Part shown: positions 1-8,092 of the stretch, in pieces
How the letters are laid out: the number at the start of each line of letters is the position of its first letter
How positions within the stretch are numbered: position 1 is the first letter of the stretch
NCBI GenBank assembly: GCA_029066805.1
Contig: JAIEFT010000034.1
Coordinates: 1-48,040, forward strand
DNA: 48,040 nucleotides
Source: Clostridiales bacterium
GTDB taxonomy: Bacteria; Bacillota; Clostridia; Christensenellales; Pumilibacteraceae
Direction: 5' to 3'
Notes under the pieces: generated by a model
What the model was told of the DNA's origin: nothing
What the model saw: the letters and a program-made list of their open reading frames with translations, nothing else
Databases searched by the model: none
Translations under genes and position numbers: made by a program

Positions 1-1385
1 GCGTTAAGCTTGTTGTGCAAGTTTTCGTTGACAAGACAGTCGAGCGATTTGCCGAACATGTTGGTCTGCCAAATACCCTTGGGATTTTGCTCGAACTCGC
101 TTAGCAAGTAATGAACCAAATCCTCGCTCTGCTGTTCTGTGCCGACCACGGGGCAGACCTCGGTTTCTATATCGACGCGCATTATGTGCAGACTTGGCGC
201 GGAGGCTTTGAGCTTTACGCCGAACCTCGAGCCCTGCTTGAATATTTGCGGCTCGTCAAGCGACATCTCCTCTATCGTCGGAGTTACTACACCGTAGCCG
301 GTTTCGGCCACATCGCGAAGCGCCGTGCTGAGTTTATCGAACTGACGTTTGGCTTTGACTAAATCGCCGAGCATTGCCATCAGGTCAAACTCGTCTTTTA
401 TTTCTATGCCGCACTCTTCCTGCAATGCGCGGTAGAACAGTCCCGGCTTTTCTCTGACGGCGTACACCGCCCTGCCCTTGTCGAGTTCAACGCTCTTAAG
501 CTCTACAGCGTCAAAGAACTCGCTTTCCAATTCGACTTCGCCCGCCGCGCAGTCTCGCATTTTTGTTTTGCCATCGGCTACCGCAATCGACTTTTCGAGA
601 AGCTCCGCAACGATCGGATTTTTTCCATCGAGCGCGCGTATCCAGTTGGCCGACTGAACGTATATGTCGCGCAGCGGGAATTCGTACAGCACGGACTCGA
701 ACAGCTTGACTACGTCAGCCTTGGTCAGCGCGGCAACGTTAAGCGGGATAACCGCATTGCCGTACTTTTCGGAAAGCGCCTTTGCCAGCTTTTTTGTCTC
801 CTGCGACGTCGGCACTGACGAATTGAGCACAATAACAAACGGCTTACCTAAGCTTTTGAGCTCGTTTACCGTGCGCTCCTCCGCTGCTACATAAGCGTCA
901 CGCGGCAGCTCGGTCTTGATAGAACCGTCGCTTGTCATGACTACGCCTATAGTCGAATGGTCGGCAATAACCTTTTTTGTGCCGATTTCCGCGGCGCGTT
1001 CGAACGGTATTGGCGCGTCGCTCCACGGCGTTTTTACCATGCGCTCGCCCTTGCCCTCCTTGTGTCCGGTCGCGCCGTCAACCATGTAACCGACGCAGTC
1101 CACAAGCCGCACCGAGATTTTGGCGGTGTCGCTAAGCGTTACCGTCACAGCCTCCGCAGGCACAAACTTGGGCTGAGTGGTCATTACAGCTTTGCCCTCT
1201 GCGCTCTGCGGCAGTTCGTCGCGCATGCGTTCCAGCTCGTACCCGCTTGCCGACGGCAGAACGAACGTGTTCATAAAGTTGGTTATGAACGTGGACTTAC
1301 CCGACCGCACAGGTCCTACGACGCCGATATAAATATCACCGCCGGTGCGCTCCTTGATATCGTTATAAACGTCGTATTCTTCCAT
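1..1385 (-). CDS. spoIVA: Stage IV sporulation protein A (coat morphogenetic ATPase), 3' end beyond window
   Basis: SpoIVA is the ATPase that polymerises on the outer forespore membrane and forms the base of the spore coat. The reverse-strand translation starts MEEYDVYNDIKERTGG and carries a Walker A loop GPVRSGKS at residues 24-31, followed by VMTTQPKFVP, matching the sensor-threonine region of the Bacillus protein. The reading frame stays open to the window edge, giving 461 codons; the Bacillus protein is about 492 residues, so roughly 30 C-terminal residues are missing. The start is fixed by a strong GGAGG site four bases before the ATG. It lies downstream of der-plsY but is separated from them by a terminator and has its own sigma-E-like promoter, as expected for mother-cell expression. 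Confidence 0.95.
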   Translation of the reverse strand, partial: MEEYDVYNDIKERTGGDIYIGVVGPVRSGKSTFITNFMNTFVLPSASGYELERMRDELPQSAEGKAVMTTQPKFVPAEAVTVTLSDTAKISVRLVDCVGYMVDGATGHKEGKGERMVKTPWSDAPIPFERAAEIGTKKVIADHSTIGVVMTSDGSIKTELPRDAYVAAEERTVNELKSLGKPFVIVLNSSVPTSQETKKLAKALSEKYGNAVIPLNVAALTKADVVKLFESVLYEFPLRDIYVQSANWIRALDGKNPIVAELLEKSIAVADGKTKMRDCAAGEVELESEFFDAVELKSVELDKGRAVYAVREKPGLFYRALQEECGIEIKDEFDLMAMLGDLVKAKRQFDKLSTALRDVAETGYGVVTPTIEEMSLDEPQIFKQGSRFGVKLKASAPSLHIMRVDIETEVCPVVGTEQQSEDLVHYLLSEFEQNPKGIWQTNMFGKSLDCLVNENLHNKLN

Positions 1386-1416
1386 ATTACCTCCATGGGC
1401 GTAATTACTAATCTTA

Positions 1417-1445
1417 CATATATGTTGCGATCGTGCGTATTATGC
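1417..1445 (-). promoter_or_regulatory. Candidate sigma-E-type promoter of spoIVA
   Basis: On the minus strand a GCATA element (1441-1445) is followed after 16 bases by CATATATG (1417-1424). This resembles the sigma-E pattern of ATA near -35 and CATAnnnT near -10. It would start transcription about 25 bases before the spoIVA ATG. spoIVA is sigma-E dependent in Bacillus. The assignment rests on motif and context only. Confidence 0.45.
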
Positions 1446-1512
1446 CGTCGCAATTGATTACGCTTTAATCTATGCAAAGATTTTTCTTAAAAGAACTATT
1501 ATTTTTGCACAC

Positions 1513-1540
1513 AAAAAAGCCGCACTATTTTGCACGGCTT
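1513..1540 (-). terminator. Intrinsic terminator after plsY
   Basis: On the minus strand GCCGTGC and GTGCGGC pair around a six-base loop (two G-U pairs), followed by six T. It lies just past the plsY stop and before the spoIVA promoter, so it should end the der-plsY transcript. The plus-strand reading also has a T-rich tail. Confidence 0.75.
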
Positions 1541-1560
1541 TGATTTGAGCATATCCCAGA

Positions 1561-2277
1561 TTATTCTGCTATTATATAGTCCTCGTAGACGAACGCACGA
1601 TCGGGCTGCGGCTTTATCTTTTTCGGCTTAAACAGCACTACCCGTCCCTCGTTGCCGTAAAACAGCTTGTATATGTTTTTTCTGTGCGCGAATAAGCTGA
1701 GTAGATACATGGCAAACAGTATGATCGACGCATAAATCCCTATCGGGTTTTGCGCGGACCGCAATCCTTCCATAGCCAGCGGCGCACTTATCATTATAAA
1801 CGAAGTCAGCGATCCGACCTTGGTTATGAGCAGAAACGCAACGCCAAACGCGAATGTCGCAAGCGTGTAAAGCGGTTGCATGGTAAGGCACACGCCGATT
1901 ATAGTTGCCGCACCCTTGCCACCCTTAAACTTCATCAGCACAGGATATATGTGTCCGAGCACGGCACAAATAGCCGCTACGTACATGCCGAGCCTATCAG
2001 AGCCCAGCCGCAAAAACTGTCCGTTTCCCATAAACAGCCAGCCGAGCAAGCACGGCACTACACCCTTTAGAACGTCCAGTATGAGCGTTAGAACGCCGAG
2101 AGCCTTGCCGTAGGTGCGAAGCATGTTCATAGTGCCCGGGTTGCCGCTGCCGCAACTGCGGATGTCCTTGCCTTTGAGTTTGCTTATGAGTATTGCGTTA
2201 TTAATATTGCCTACAAAATACGAGCCGAGCGCCACAAGCACGCCCGCAAGTATTTGCATCGATACAGGTATCGTCAT
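1561..2277 (-). CDS. plsY: Glycerol-3-phosphate acyltransferase PlsY
   Basis: PlsY transfers an acyl group from acyl-phosphate to glycerol-3-phosphate at the membrane, the first step of phospholipid synthesis in most Gram-positive bacteria. The 238-residue product has about five to seven hydrophobic segments. It carries the family loops GSGNPGTMN (residues 43-51) and FKGGKGAAT (about 116-124), both active-site signatures. Length fits the family apart from a charged C-terminal tail of about 30 residues. Its ATG overlaps the der stop as ATGA, so the two genes are translationally coupled; der-plsY neighbours are common in Firmicutes. Confidence 0.95.
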   Translation of the reverse strand: MTIPVSMQILAGVLVALGSYFVGNINNAILISKLKGKDIRSCGSGNPGTMNMLRTYGKALGVLTLILDVLKGVVPCLLGWLFMGNGQFLRLGSDRLGMYVAAICAVLGHIYPVLMKFKGGKGAATIIGVCLTMQPLYTLATFAFGVAFLLITKVGSLTSFIMISAPLAMEGLRSAQNPIGIYASIILFAMYLLSLFAHRKNIYKLFYGNEGRVVLFKPKKIKPQPDRAFVYEDYIIAE

Positions 2278-3584
2278 TTTTCTTCACGTCCTATGAATTT
2301 AAGTGTAATCGGTGTTCCGGTAAAGTCGAACGCGCGGCGAAGAGCATTCTCCAAATACCGTTCGTACGAAAAGTGTATGAGCTTGGCGTCGTTGACTTTA
2401 AACACAAACAGCGGCGGGCACACGCTCGGCTGTGACACGTACAGAATTTTGGCTTTGCGCCCTTTTCGCGCCGTTGGTTCGGTCATAGCTACGGCTTGTC
2501 CGATTAGTTCGTTGAGCAGTCCCGTAGAGATTCTACGTGACGCATTCTGCCAAACGTATTCGGCGGTCTGTAAGATTTTTTCCACACGCTGTCCGGTGAT
2601 CGCAGATACCGACACGCTTGTAAAATAGCTCATAAATGCGAGGTGCTCTTTGAGATCGTCGGTCTTTTCCTTTAAAGTGTTGGTGGACTTTTCCACAGCG
2701 TCCCATTTGTTGAGCACAACGACGGACGGCTTGCCGCTTTCGTGCACAAGCCCCGCTATCTTTTCGTCCTGCTCGGCTATCGGCTGCGACGCGTCCATAA
2801 CAATGAGCACTACGTCCGCGCGCTTGACAGCCGCTATCGCGCGCATAACCGAATACCGCTCGATAGACTTGTCCTCTATGTCGCGTTTGCGGCGCATTCC
2901 CGCCGTGTCAATCAATATGTACTCCTTACCCCCGACCGAGATGGGCGTATCTATAGCGTCGCGAGTAGTGCCCGCAATATTGGACACAATACTGCGTTCG
3001 TAGCCTAATAGTCTGTTCACAAGCGACGATTTGCCCACATTGGGCTTGCCTACAACCGCCACCTTGAGCGGCGCATTCTCCCCGCTCTCCGCAGCGCGCG
3101 GAAATTCCTTGCAAACCTCGTCGAGCATATCGCCCACGCCCGATCCGTGCTCTGCCGAAATGAGAATAGGTTCGCCAAGCCCAAGCCCGTAAAAGTCGTA
3201 AACATTGTCGCGGTTTGCGGCGTCGGCTTTGTTTACGGCAAGCACTATCGGCTTTTTACTCTTGCGTAGCACTTCGGCAATATCGTTATCGCCCGCAAGC
3301 ACTCCCTGTTTTATGTCCGTCAAAAATACGACAACCGACGCGATTTCCACCGCGTCCAGCGCTTGACGCTTGACGGAACGCGAGATATCGTCGTCGCTTT
3401 CGTCAATGCCGCCTGTGTCGATCAGCGTAAACTCCTTGCCGCACCACTCGCAATCGGCGTAAATGCGGTCACGCGTAACCCCCGGCATATCGTCTACAAT
3501 GGCGACGCGCCGTCCGCTGATACGGTTTATTAATGTGGATTTGCCGACGTTGGGACGTCCGACTATTGCTACGATAGGTTTCAT
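2274..3584 (-). CDS. der: Ribosome-assembly GTPase Der (EngA)
   Basis: Der is an essential tandem GTPase needed for 50S subunit maturation. The 436-residue protein shows two complete G domains: GRPNVGKS (residues 9-16) with TPGVTRD, DTGG and NKAD, then GKPNVGKS (about 181-188) with DTAGM and NKWD. A C-terminal KH-like domain of about 90 residues follows. Length is typical. The ATG at 3584 has no Shine-Dalgarno match upstream; instead a promoter with an extended -10 ends only about 12 bases before it, so the transcript probably has a very short leader. Confidence 0.97.
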   Translation of the reverse strand: MKPIVAIVGRPNVGKSTLINRISGRRVAIVDDMPGVTRDRIYADCEWCGKEFTLIDTGGIDESDDDISRSVKRQALDAVEIASVVVFLTDIKQGVLAGDNDIAEVLRKSKKPIVLAVNKADAANRDNVYDFYGLGLGEPILISAEHGSGVGDMLDEVCKEFPRAAESGENAPLKVAVVGKPNVGKSSLVNRLLGYERSIVSNIAGTTRDAIDTPISVGGKEYILIDTAGMRRKRDIEDKSIERYSVMRAIAAVKRADVVLIVMDASQPIAEQDEKIAGLVHESGKPSVVVLNKWDAVEKSTNTLKEKTDDLKEHLAFMSYFTSVSVSAITGQRVEKILQTAEYVWQNASRRISTGLLNELIGQAVAMTEPTARKGRKAKILYVSQPSVCPPLFVFKVNDAKLIHFSYERYLENALRRAFDFTGTPITLKFIGREEK

Positions 3585-3596
3585 GATACTATCGAT

Positions 3597-3625
3597 AGTT
3601 TACCACATATATAATAAAAAGTAAA
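3597..3625 (-). promoter_or_regulatory. Promoter of der-plsY with extended -10, near-leaderless
   Basis: Minus strand: TTTACT (3620-3625), a 17-base spacer ending in TGG, then TAAACT (3597-3602). The -35 is weak, but the TGn before the -10 compensates. The predicted start is near 3590, leaving about five bases before the der ATG. Confidence 0.55.
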
Positions 3626-3698
3626 TTGAATTACATACATCTTTTAAAAAGAATAGTACTACACTATTCCCGCATAACAACACGTATTAAGTTTTCTT

Positions 3699-3726
3699 GC
3701 CTACTTCTTTTCCAAAAGAAGTAGGC
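3699..3726. repeat. Palindromic intergenic repeat, copy 1
   Basis: A perfect 13-bp inverted repeat (GCCTACTTCTTTT) around a two-base centre, ending on the first base of the neighbouring TAG stop codon. Read on the minus strand, it is followed by AAGAAAACTTAATACG. A close relative with almost the same stem and flank lies at 37350-37375 in the opposite orientation. There is no T-run on the minus strand, so a simple terminator role is doubtful. Confidence 0.75.
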
Positions 3727-4415
3727 TATTTATCAAAGTATTTTTTGTACTCGTCGGGATCGACATTATCCTCGGCAAGCTCGACGTCGACTGCGGCGCG
3801 CGATTTAGTGCGGTGATTCATTGTGCGCTTAATCGCCGATACGCTCTCGAATATGACCACGGCAGTCACCGCCGCCAATATGACCGCGTCAAATGTGGCG
3901 GGCGCGCCAAATCTGAGCGGCGTGCCGTATACATACATTCCCACCGCCGACGAAATAACGTCGCCTATCGGCATGCCTAAGAATATACCGCACAATGCGG
4001 CAATCTTGGTTTTGCCGACCAAATAGTCGACCGCGCCGCACAGAAAGCCAATAATTATCACGCATACCGTGTTTGACGTTATGGGTGCGATCAAAAGGAC
4101 GGATGGGATGAACAGCGCGGCGGTAACAGCAGTCACTACTACAGCCCTGCGCACCTCCCGCATACGGAAAGCGAGCGCGAAAAACACGGCGGCAAACAGC
4201 AGTGGCGCAAAGAACCCCGCTACGTTAAACTCCACAACGCCGACGGTGAAAGTAGGAATAAACGCGCAGCCTATCAGCACGCCTACCATGACAAAAGCAA
4301 GCCATCCGGCAACGCCGAAGCTTTTGAAAACACGTTCTGCTATGCCGAAAAACAACAGCACGGCGGTAAGTCCCAATAATACAAGTCCTATAATCATACG
4401 CTTGATTATTGACAT
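3726..4415 (-). CDS. Polytopic membrane protein, DUF1614-like
   Basis: A 229-residue integral membrane protein with about six to seven hydrophobic segments and a charged cytoplasmic tail of some 40 residues. The middle and end resemble the uncharacterised DUF1614 family: FNVAGFFAPLLFA near residue 65, a segment rich in Gly and small residues, then FGAPATFDAVILAAVTAV near residue 170, where the family has a glycine-rich loop and a conserved FD pair. No biochemical role is known to me. It follows the cyclophilin-like gene but a hairpin separates them, and its start has no clear Shine-Dalgarno sequence. Family assignment is from memory of the pattern. Confidence 0.6.
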   Translation of the reverse strand: MSIIKRMIIGLVLLGLTAVLLFFGIAERVFKSFGVAGWLAFVMVGVLIGCAFIPTFTVGVVEFNVAGFFAPLLFAAVFFALAFRMREVRRAVVVTAVTAALFIPSVLLIAPITSNTVCVIIIGFLCGAVDYLVGKTKIAALCGIFLGMPIGDVISSAVGMYVYGTPLRFGAPATFDAVILAAVTAVVIFESVSAIKRTMNHRTKSRAAVDVELAEDNVDPDEYKKYFDK

Positions 4416-4443
4416 AACATCGAGCGTTTATTCAGCCAAACGG

Positions 4444-4474
4444 AAAGCACGGATCATTGTTATCCGTGCTTTTT
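4444..4474. terminator. Bidirectional-looking hairpin terminator
   Basis: AAAGCACGGAT pairs with ATCCGTGCTTT around a seven-base loop. The plus-strand reading ends in five T; the minus reading has only three. It lies just past the stop of the cyclophilin-like gene, so its likely job is to end that transcript. Confidence 0.6.
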
Positions 4475-4489
4475 ACACCGTATATTATA

Positions 4490-5491
4490 TTATATCTTGC
4501 CGTACCAGCTCGTGTAGCGGCGTTGACCGCTGCTGTCGTTACCACTTAAGTAGTCCAAAAAGTCAAAGTCTGACCATTTGGAGCTTTTAAGATTGTATAC
4601 CTTGACGCTTTCTATCATAATATTGGGCGTGGGAGGTTTCCACAGATAACCGGAGCTCAAGCCTGTATTTAACGCGGCGGTCGAGCGAATGGACTCGATG
4701 TTCTTTATTGTCTGCTCGTTAAGCGCATGACCTACCATTGCGCATTCTATGCTGTTTATGTCGTTTGGCACAGTTTCACTGTTGTCGCCGTAAAAGAATT
4801 GGAACTCTGTGGAAGTGTCTGTCCTAAACGCGAGTGCGCCTTTTTGGCGGACAAGCGAGTCTTTGGTATCGTCCGTGCCTACGCGAAGCCTGTAACCGAA
4901 TTTTTCAGTCACCTTGCTAAACCGATTGTTGGGGAGCGCCGCAAAGCTCGAGCAATAATCCGCGCTGTCGCTGCGGTGGTTGGTGCGCTCAAACGATGAC
5001 GACGATTCACCGGTACGCGGCTGTGCGACATATCCGCCGAACCGTAACCATCCGCCCTGCGCGTCGTAGAAAACGGTGTTGTCAAAATACTTGTTGGTTG
5101 CTAAGAATATAAAATTGGTTGCCGCCGTGTCGTACTCATCTTCGTCGATCACATATTCGAGTTCCATGCCGTTAGACAGTTTGAACTTGGCTATAACGTC
5201 CTCGTAGCCACGATACGGGTTGACCAAGTACAAGATCACAGGTACTAGTAGTGCCACAATAATCATGAGTATGGCGACGGCAATAACCGAGCCTGTCACA
5301 ATTGCCGAACGCTTGGACTTCTTTTGCGACAATGCCATTTGAGCTTCCGCACTCGCTGTGGGCGCATTGCTCTTTTGCTCTGTCTTAGGCTTTTGTACCG
5401 ACGAATTGACGCCTGCTTTTTTGTTCTGTTCCGCCATACGCTTTTGCTTGCGTTCTTTGGCGGTTAATGAATAGTTACGTTTTTCTTTCAA
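4490..5491 (-). CDS. Membrane-anchored cyclophilin-like protein
   Basis: The 333-residue product has a basic, Lys/Gln-rich N-terminal region (1-60), one membrane segment (about 64-90) and an extracytoplasmic domain. That domain follows the cyclophilin peptidyl-prolyl isomerase layout: TNFIFLATNKYFDNTVFYD (about 127-145) matches the NFL.LA..GYYDGT.FH region, WLRFGGY the G-G-D region, QKGALAFRT the KGALSMAR strand, and a final VGHALNEQTIKNIESI the helix before the last strand. The catalytic Arg of FHRV is absent (FYDA). It may therefore be a binding domain rather than an active isomerase. The start is TTG with AAGG five bases upstream. It lies nine bases after the DUF975 gene and is probably co-transcribed. 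Confidence 0.6.
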   Translation of the reverse strand: MKEKRNYSLTAKERKQKRMAEQNKKAGVNSSVQKPKTEQKSNAPTASAEAQMALSQKKSKRSAIVTGSVIAVAILMIIVALLVPVILYLVNPYRGYEDVIAKFKLSNGMELEYVIDEDEYDTAATNFIFLATNKYFDNTVFYDAQGGWLRFGGYVAQPRTGESSSSFERTNHRSDSADYCSSFAALPNNRFSKVTEKFGYRLRVGTDDTKDSLVRQKGALAFRTDTSTEFQFFYGDNSETVPNDINSIECAMVGHALNEQTIKNIESIRSTAALNTGLSSGYLWKPPTPNIMIESVKVYNLKSSKWSDFDFLDYLSGNDSSGQRRYTSWYGKI

Positions 5492-5500
5492 GATGACCTT

Positions 5501-7144
5501 CTATTTCTTGTTATTCAGATTTTTTAAACGCTCTTCGCGTTCCCGACGTATGCGCTCGGCACGATCGGATAATTCATGGCTTGGCGTATGCTGACGCGCT
5601 TTGGCAAGCCGTTCCGCCGCCGCTTTGCGGTCGCGCTCTATGCGTTCTTCTGCGAGCCTGCGCTTATCCAAAGTAGTCGTAGGCTCGTTTTCAGTATCTG
5701 CGTTTTGCTCGTCTTTTATATCGACGTCGAACGCGTCATCCGTAGGCTGCTCGCTGTCGAAGTTGCGCAGGAACTCGTCAAACTCGCTGTCGCTCATCAC
5801 AGGTTCGTCTGCCCCTATCGGCTCGGTTTGAACGATCGGCTCATCTCCGAACGTATCGGCAAAGTCGGCTTGTTCTACCAAGGGTTCGATAATCGGTTGC
5901 TCATCCACTACAGGCTGCGGCTCATCGTCCGTAATCGGCGTTACGCCGAAATCGTCCTCAAAGTCGTCGGTGTTGTTACCGGTATTGTTAATGTCAAAGT
6001 AGTTTACGGTAGGACGCTCGCGCTCTGCATTGGAATACATATGCTCTATTTCCGTACGGGCAAGCGCGTCCGACGCGTCAAGCTCCTGCGTAGTTAGCAC
6101 GCGCTCTGTCTCAACCAAACCCGTGCCGTCTATACGATGCGACTTTTCTTCCTGCTTTTCCACCGATTCTTGTTCTTGCTTTGCCGCTTCTTTTGCGAGA
6201 CGCTTTTCTTCGCGCGTTAGCTTGGTCTTAGCGGGTTTTTCCTTCTTGCCAGTAGGCGGCGCGAGCGGAACTTCCGGCACGCTATCGGCAACACCGCCGC
6301 CAAAGTCGTTTATGGCGGCATTCATGTCCATTACGTCCTCATCTGTCAATGCATCGACGGGCGCAGGACCTATCGGCACTTGCGGCATTGGTTGTGACGG
6401 GCTGCTCATTTGCCCTGTTATGGGCTGGCGTGCGGGTTGACTCATGCTGTACGTTACGGAAGCCAACGCTTGCGGTGATACGGTGTACGCGCCTTTATCG
6501 CCTTGAAGATTGCGTTTGTAAAACACTGTTTTTACAAGATTGATGTACGGTGCAATAAAGATGAAGCCTAAGCCGAGCGTGGCAATACCCAAAATATACC
6601 AGCCGATAAGCGACATATACAGCGCAAAGTACGAGCCTGTCTTGCCGCTCATTACCTTGTTTGACGCGGTAAGCGCGGCGGACGGTTTCATTTTAGGATT
6701 GGCTATCAATAGGAATGACGCCATTGATGTGCGAATAAGGTAAATCACACCGGGTACAATCAAACAAAGCAACAGCAAAAACGCTATGACCGTACGCTTT
6801 AGGCACATCAGAAGGACCTTGGTTATGTTGCTGCGTGCAATCGTTTCACCCAGCCGCCTGATGTTGTACGGCTGGCACTTGTACGATACCAAATAAAAGT
6901 CGGTCATGGCAAAATTGACCATGCCCGATCCGACAAACGCTATTATAAACAGTATTGAACCGTAGCATATCATTACGATTGCCGCAACATTGCTTATTGC
7001 CGAGCCCAAAGTCACGCACGACATGACAACAAGCGCAATAAGCGTAATGAATATTGTCAGCTCTACGGTGTAGACTATAATCGCCTGGTGCATATTAAGC
7101 GCGAGTTTTTTGCGTGCCTCGCCTTTTATGTCTTTTCCTATCAT
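5501..7144 (-). CDS. DUF975-type membrane protein with long acidic cytoplasmic tail
   Basis: Residues 1-235 match the DUF975 layout: an amphipathic N-terminus (DIKGEARKKLALN), about six hydrophobic segments, and the late motif SLIGWYILGIATLGLG followed by PY and FYKRNL. Residues 240-547 are a long low-complexity region, first Pro/Gln-rich, then strongly acidic, ending in a basic helix (RAERIRREREERLKNL). DUF975 proteins are uncharacterised and the tail is not usual for the family. The ATG sits at the predicted transcription start of a TTGACA promoter and has no Shine-Dalgarno sequence, so the mRNA looks leaderless. The cyclophilin-like gene follows in the same transcript. Confidence 0.75.
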   Translation of the reverse strand: MIGKDIKGEARKKLALNMHQAIIVYTVELTIFITLIALVVMSCVTLGSAISNVAAIVMICYGSILFIIAFVGSGMVNFAMTDFYLVSYKCQPYNIRRLGETIARSNITKVLLMCLKRTVIAFLLLLCLIVPGVIYLIRTSMASFLLIANPKMKPSAALTASNKVMSGKTGSYFALYMSLIGWYILGIATLGLGFIFIAPYINLVKTVFYKRNLQGDKGAYTVSPQALASVTYSMSQPARQPITGQMSSPSQPMPQVPIGPAPVDALTDEDVMDMNAAINDFGGGVADSVPEVPLAPPTGKKEKPAKTKLTREEKRLAKEAAKQEQESVEKQEEKSHRIDGTGLVETERVLTTQELDASDALARTEIEHMYSNAERERPTVNYFDINNTGNNTDDFEDDFGVTPITDDEPQPVVDEQPIIEPLVEQADFADTFGDEPIVQTEPIGADEPVMSDSEFDEFLRNFDSEQPTDDAFDVDIKDEQNADTENEPTTTLDKRRLAEERIERDRKAAAERLAKARQHTPSHELSDRAERIRREREERLKNLNNKK

Positions 7145-7151
7145 AGAATAC

Positions 7152-7180
7152 AGTTTACATTATTTATCGATATTTGTCAA
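7152..7180 (-). promoter_or_regulatory. Sigma-A promoter of the DUF975 gene, leaderless
   Basis: Minus strand: TTGACA (7175-7180), a 17-base spacer, TAAACT (7152-7157). The start point expected about seven bases downstream, near 7145, adjoins the ATG at 7144. Confidence 0.7.
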
Positions 7181-7205
7181 TAGTTTTTGAGATGTAAACA
7201 TCGCA

Positions 7206-8057
7206 TTATGCGTTTGTTAAAAACGATAAATCGAAGCCGCTGTCTGTTGCAAACGACTTTTCGTTTAAGTATTGCAGCTTGCCTTTAATTCCAGAAAAAG
7301 TCAGTTCGACCGCAGCGAGCATTTGCGTGTCCGGTGCGCCGCTCGGCGCTATATTACCTCTAATACCGTACTTGTGTTCGCCTATTATCGGGCAACCGAT
7401 AAAGCTTAAGTGTGCGCGAATCTGATGAGTTCTTCCCGTATGCGGAATAACCCTAAGTACCGCCGAGTCGCCGATACGTTGTTTGACTGTATATTCTGTT
7501 ATCATCGTTTTGTAGCCGGGCTTGGGCTTGTCCGACACCAATGCAAGATTTCGGTCGTGCAAAAGCTTGGTATAAGCCGTCAGCGTCGCGCTGTCTTCTT
7601 TCGGCGCAGGGAGTACAACCGCCTCGTAAACCTTTTTTACTCGCCTGTCGCGGAACGCGTCGGATAGCGCAGATAGCGCGCTCTCGGTTTTGGCGAACAC
7701 AATGAGCCCCGTAGTGTTTGTATCAAGTCTGTGCACGGCAAAAAGCGGTTTCCCGTACATCTGCGGCAGCATGTCGTATGCCACGCGTTTGGGCTTGTCA
7801 AAAATCACTATATTATCGTCATCGTAAATTGTGTTTACGTTTACAGCGCCTTTATTGAGCTCATCGGGCACAAAAATACTGACGTCGTCTCCGCTCTGCA
7901 AAACGGCGTTCGACTTGGATTTAACGCCGTTTACGCGCACCTCGCCGCATTTTATTAGCAAATCGGCTTTGGCTGTCGTGAGCATGGGAACATTGCTCGC
8001 CAAAAATGTCCGCAGGCTCTCGCTTTTATTTGCTCTCAGCTCGTACTTTTTTCCCAT
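7206..8057 (-). CDS. RluA-family RNA pseudouridine synthase
   Basis: These enzymes isomerise specific uridines in rRNA or tRNA to pseudouridine. The 283-residue protein has an N-terminal S4-like RNA-binding domain (about 12-70) and the catalytic motif HRLDTNTTG with Asp112 as the predicted nucleophile. Downstream, HTGRTHQIRAHL and IIGEHKYG are the usual late motifs. Length is typical. The exact target nucleotide cannot be read from sequence. A GGAGAAAC site precedes the ATG. It lies 35 bases after feoB on the same strand and may share its transcript; no functional link to iron uptake is implied. Confidence 0.92.
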   Translation of the reverse strand: MGKKYELRANKSESLRTFLASNVPMLTTAKADLLIKCGEVRVNGVKSKSNAVLQSGDDVSIFVPDELNKGAVNVNTIYDDDNIVIFDKPKRVAYDMLPQMYGKPLFAVHRLDTNTTGLIVFAKTESALSALSDAFRDRRVKKVYEAVVLPAPKEDSATLTAYTKLLHDRNLALVSDKPKPGYKTMITEYTVKQRIGDSAVLRVIPHTGRTHQIRAHLSFIGCPIIGEHKYGIRGNIAPSGAPDTQMLAAVELTFSGIKGKLQYLNEKSFATDSGFDLSFLTNA

Positions 8058-8092
8058 GTGTTTCTCCGAATTATCATCTTTTTTGTTTTTTC

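Noticed and set aside
957-1457. A 166-codon plus-strand frame opposite spoIVA
   Set aside because: Antisense to spoIVA, no ribosome site, no recognisable motif.
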